From assembly GCA_021796155.1 (NCBI GenBank), contig JAJYOO010000215.1, forward strand, positions 1-5,245: a DNA stretch of 5,245 bases, given 5' to 3'. Made by a program: the position numbers and the translations under genes. The DNA comes from Chloroflexota bacterium. GTDB taxonomy: Bacteria > Chloroflexota > Anaerolineae > Anaerolineales > Villigracilaceae. The notes below the pieces were generated by a model. That model had not been told where the DNA came from and ran no database searches. It was given only the letters and a program-made list of their open reading frames with translations. Positions 5,204-5,245 of this stretch are shown here, one piece after another. Every line of letters begins with the position of its first letter. The first letter of the stretch is position 1.

Positions 5204-5230
5204 GCCGACCGAAAGGTCGGTATTTTCATT
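5204..5230 (+). terminator. Intrinsic terminator downstream of the riboswitch
   Basis: CCGACC/GGTCGG (5205-5210 with 5215-5220), closed by a GAAA tetraloop and extended by a G-T pair, makes a GC-rich stem. It is followed by the T-rich run TATTTTCATT. Its position just after the P13-like hairpin suggests transcription attenuation as an output of the riboswitch. The T tract is interrupted, so efficiency may be moderate. Confidence 0.75.
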
Positions 5231-5245
5231 AACAACCAATTACAA

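Noticed and set aside
5185..5232. ATG at 5185 opening a 15-residue peptide through the terminator
   Set aside because: It is too far from the Shine-Dalgarno, very short, and encoded across the terminator stem.
4892..5235. Minus-strand open frames of 72 and 76 codons over the riboswitch
   Set aside because: The same bases form the B12 box, P5 and terminator on the + strand; no protein motif is visible.

Overview
This window looks like chromosomal DNA from an anaerobic or facultative bacterium of roughly balanced GC content. Protein style (NarL-type two-component pair, PhnD-like lipoprotein, integrase-core transposase remnant, B12 riboswitch) suggests a Chloroflexota/Anaerolineae-like organism. 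That placement is inference from remembered family resemblance, not a database match. All recognised genes lie on the + strand.

Region 1 (1-1495) is the distal part of a molybdenum cofactor operon: the C-terminal three quarters of moaA (5' end outside the window), then moaD and moaE, packed with almost no spacing. moaA makes the cyclic pyranopterin precursor, and MoaD plus MoaE form molybdopterin synthase. As written, moaD has a -1 frameshift about 20 bases before its expected stop. The 0 frame runs past the natural end into moaE and loses the essential Gly-Gly tail. The alternative frame restores the tail PPVSGG and a stop at 1007-1009.

Region 2 (1496-4586) is a compact three-gene signalling operon: a PhnD-type solute-binding lipoprotein, a membrane histidine kinase (TM, extracytoplasmic sensor, TM, HAMP, HisKA_3, HATPase) and a NarL/LuxR-type response regulator. 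The genes are joined by ATGA and GTGA stop/start overlaps. A sigma70-like promoter precedes them, with a GTGAT-N4-ATCAC palindrome (CRP/FNR-type half-sites) centred near -41.5, where a class II activator would sit. The inferred scheme is that the lipoprotein captures a ligand outside the membrane and presents it to the kinase, which phosphorylates the regulator. The adjacent Mo-cofactor genes and the FNR-like site hint at control of an anaerobic molybdoenzyme pathway such as oxyanion respiration. The ligand and targets are not visible.

Region 3 (4587-5245) has no intact gene. It holds a decayed N-terminal fragment of an integrase-core transposase with a frameshift, bracketed by two 16-base near-identical direct repeats. 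An extended -10 promoter follows, then a cobalamin (B12) riboswitch with a recognisable B12 box, an L5 loop complementary to a downstream loop in a Shine-Dalgarno-containing hairpin, and an intrinsic terminator. The gene under B12 control lies beyond the right edge.
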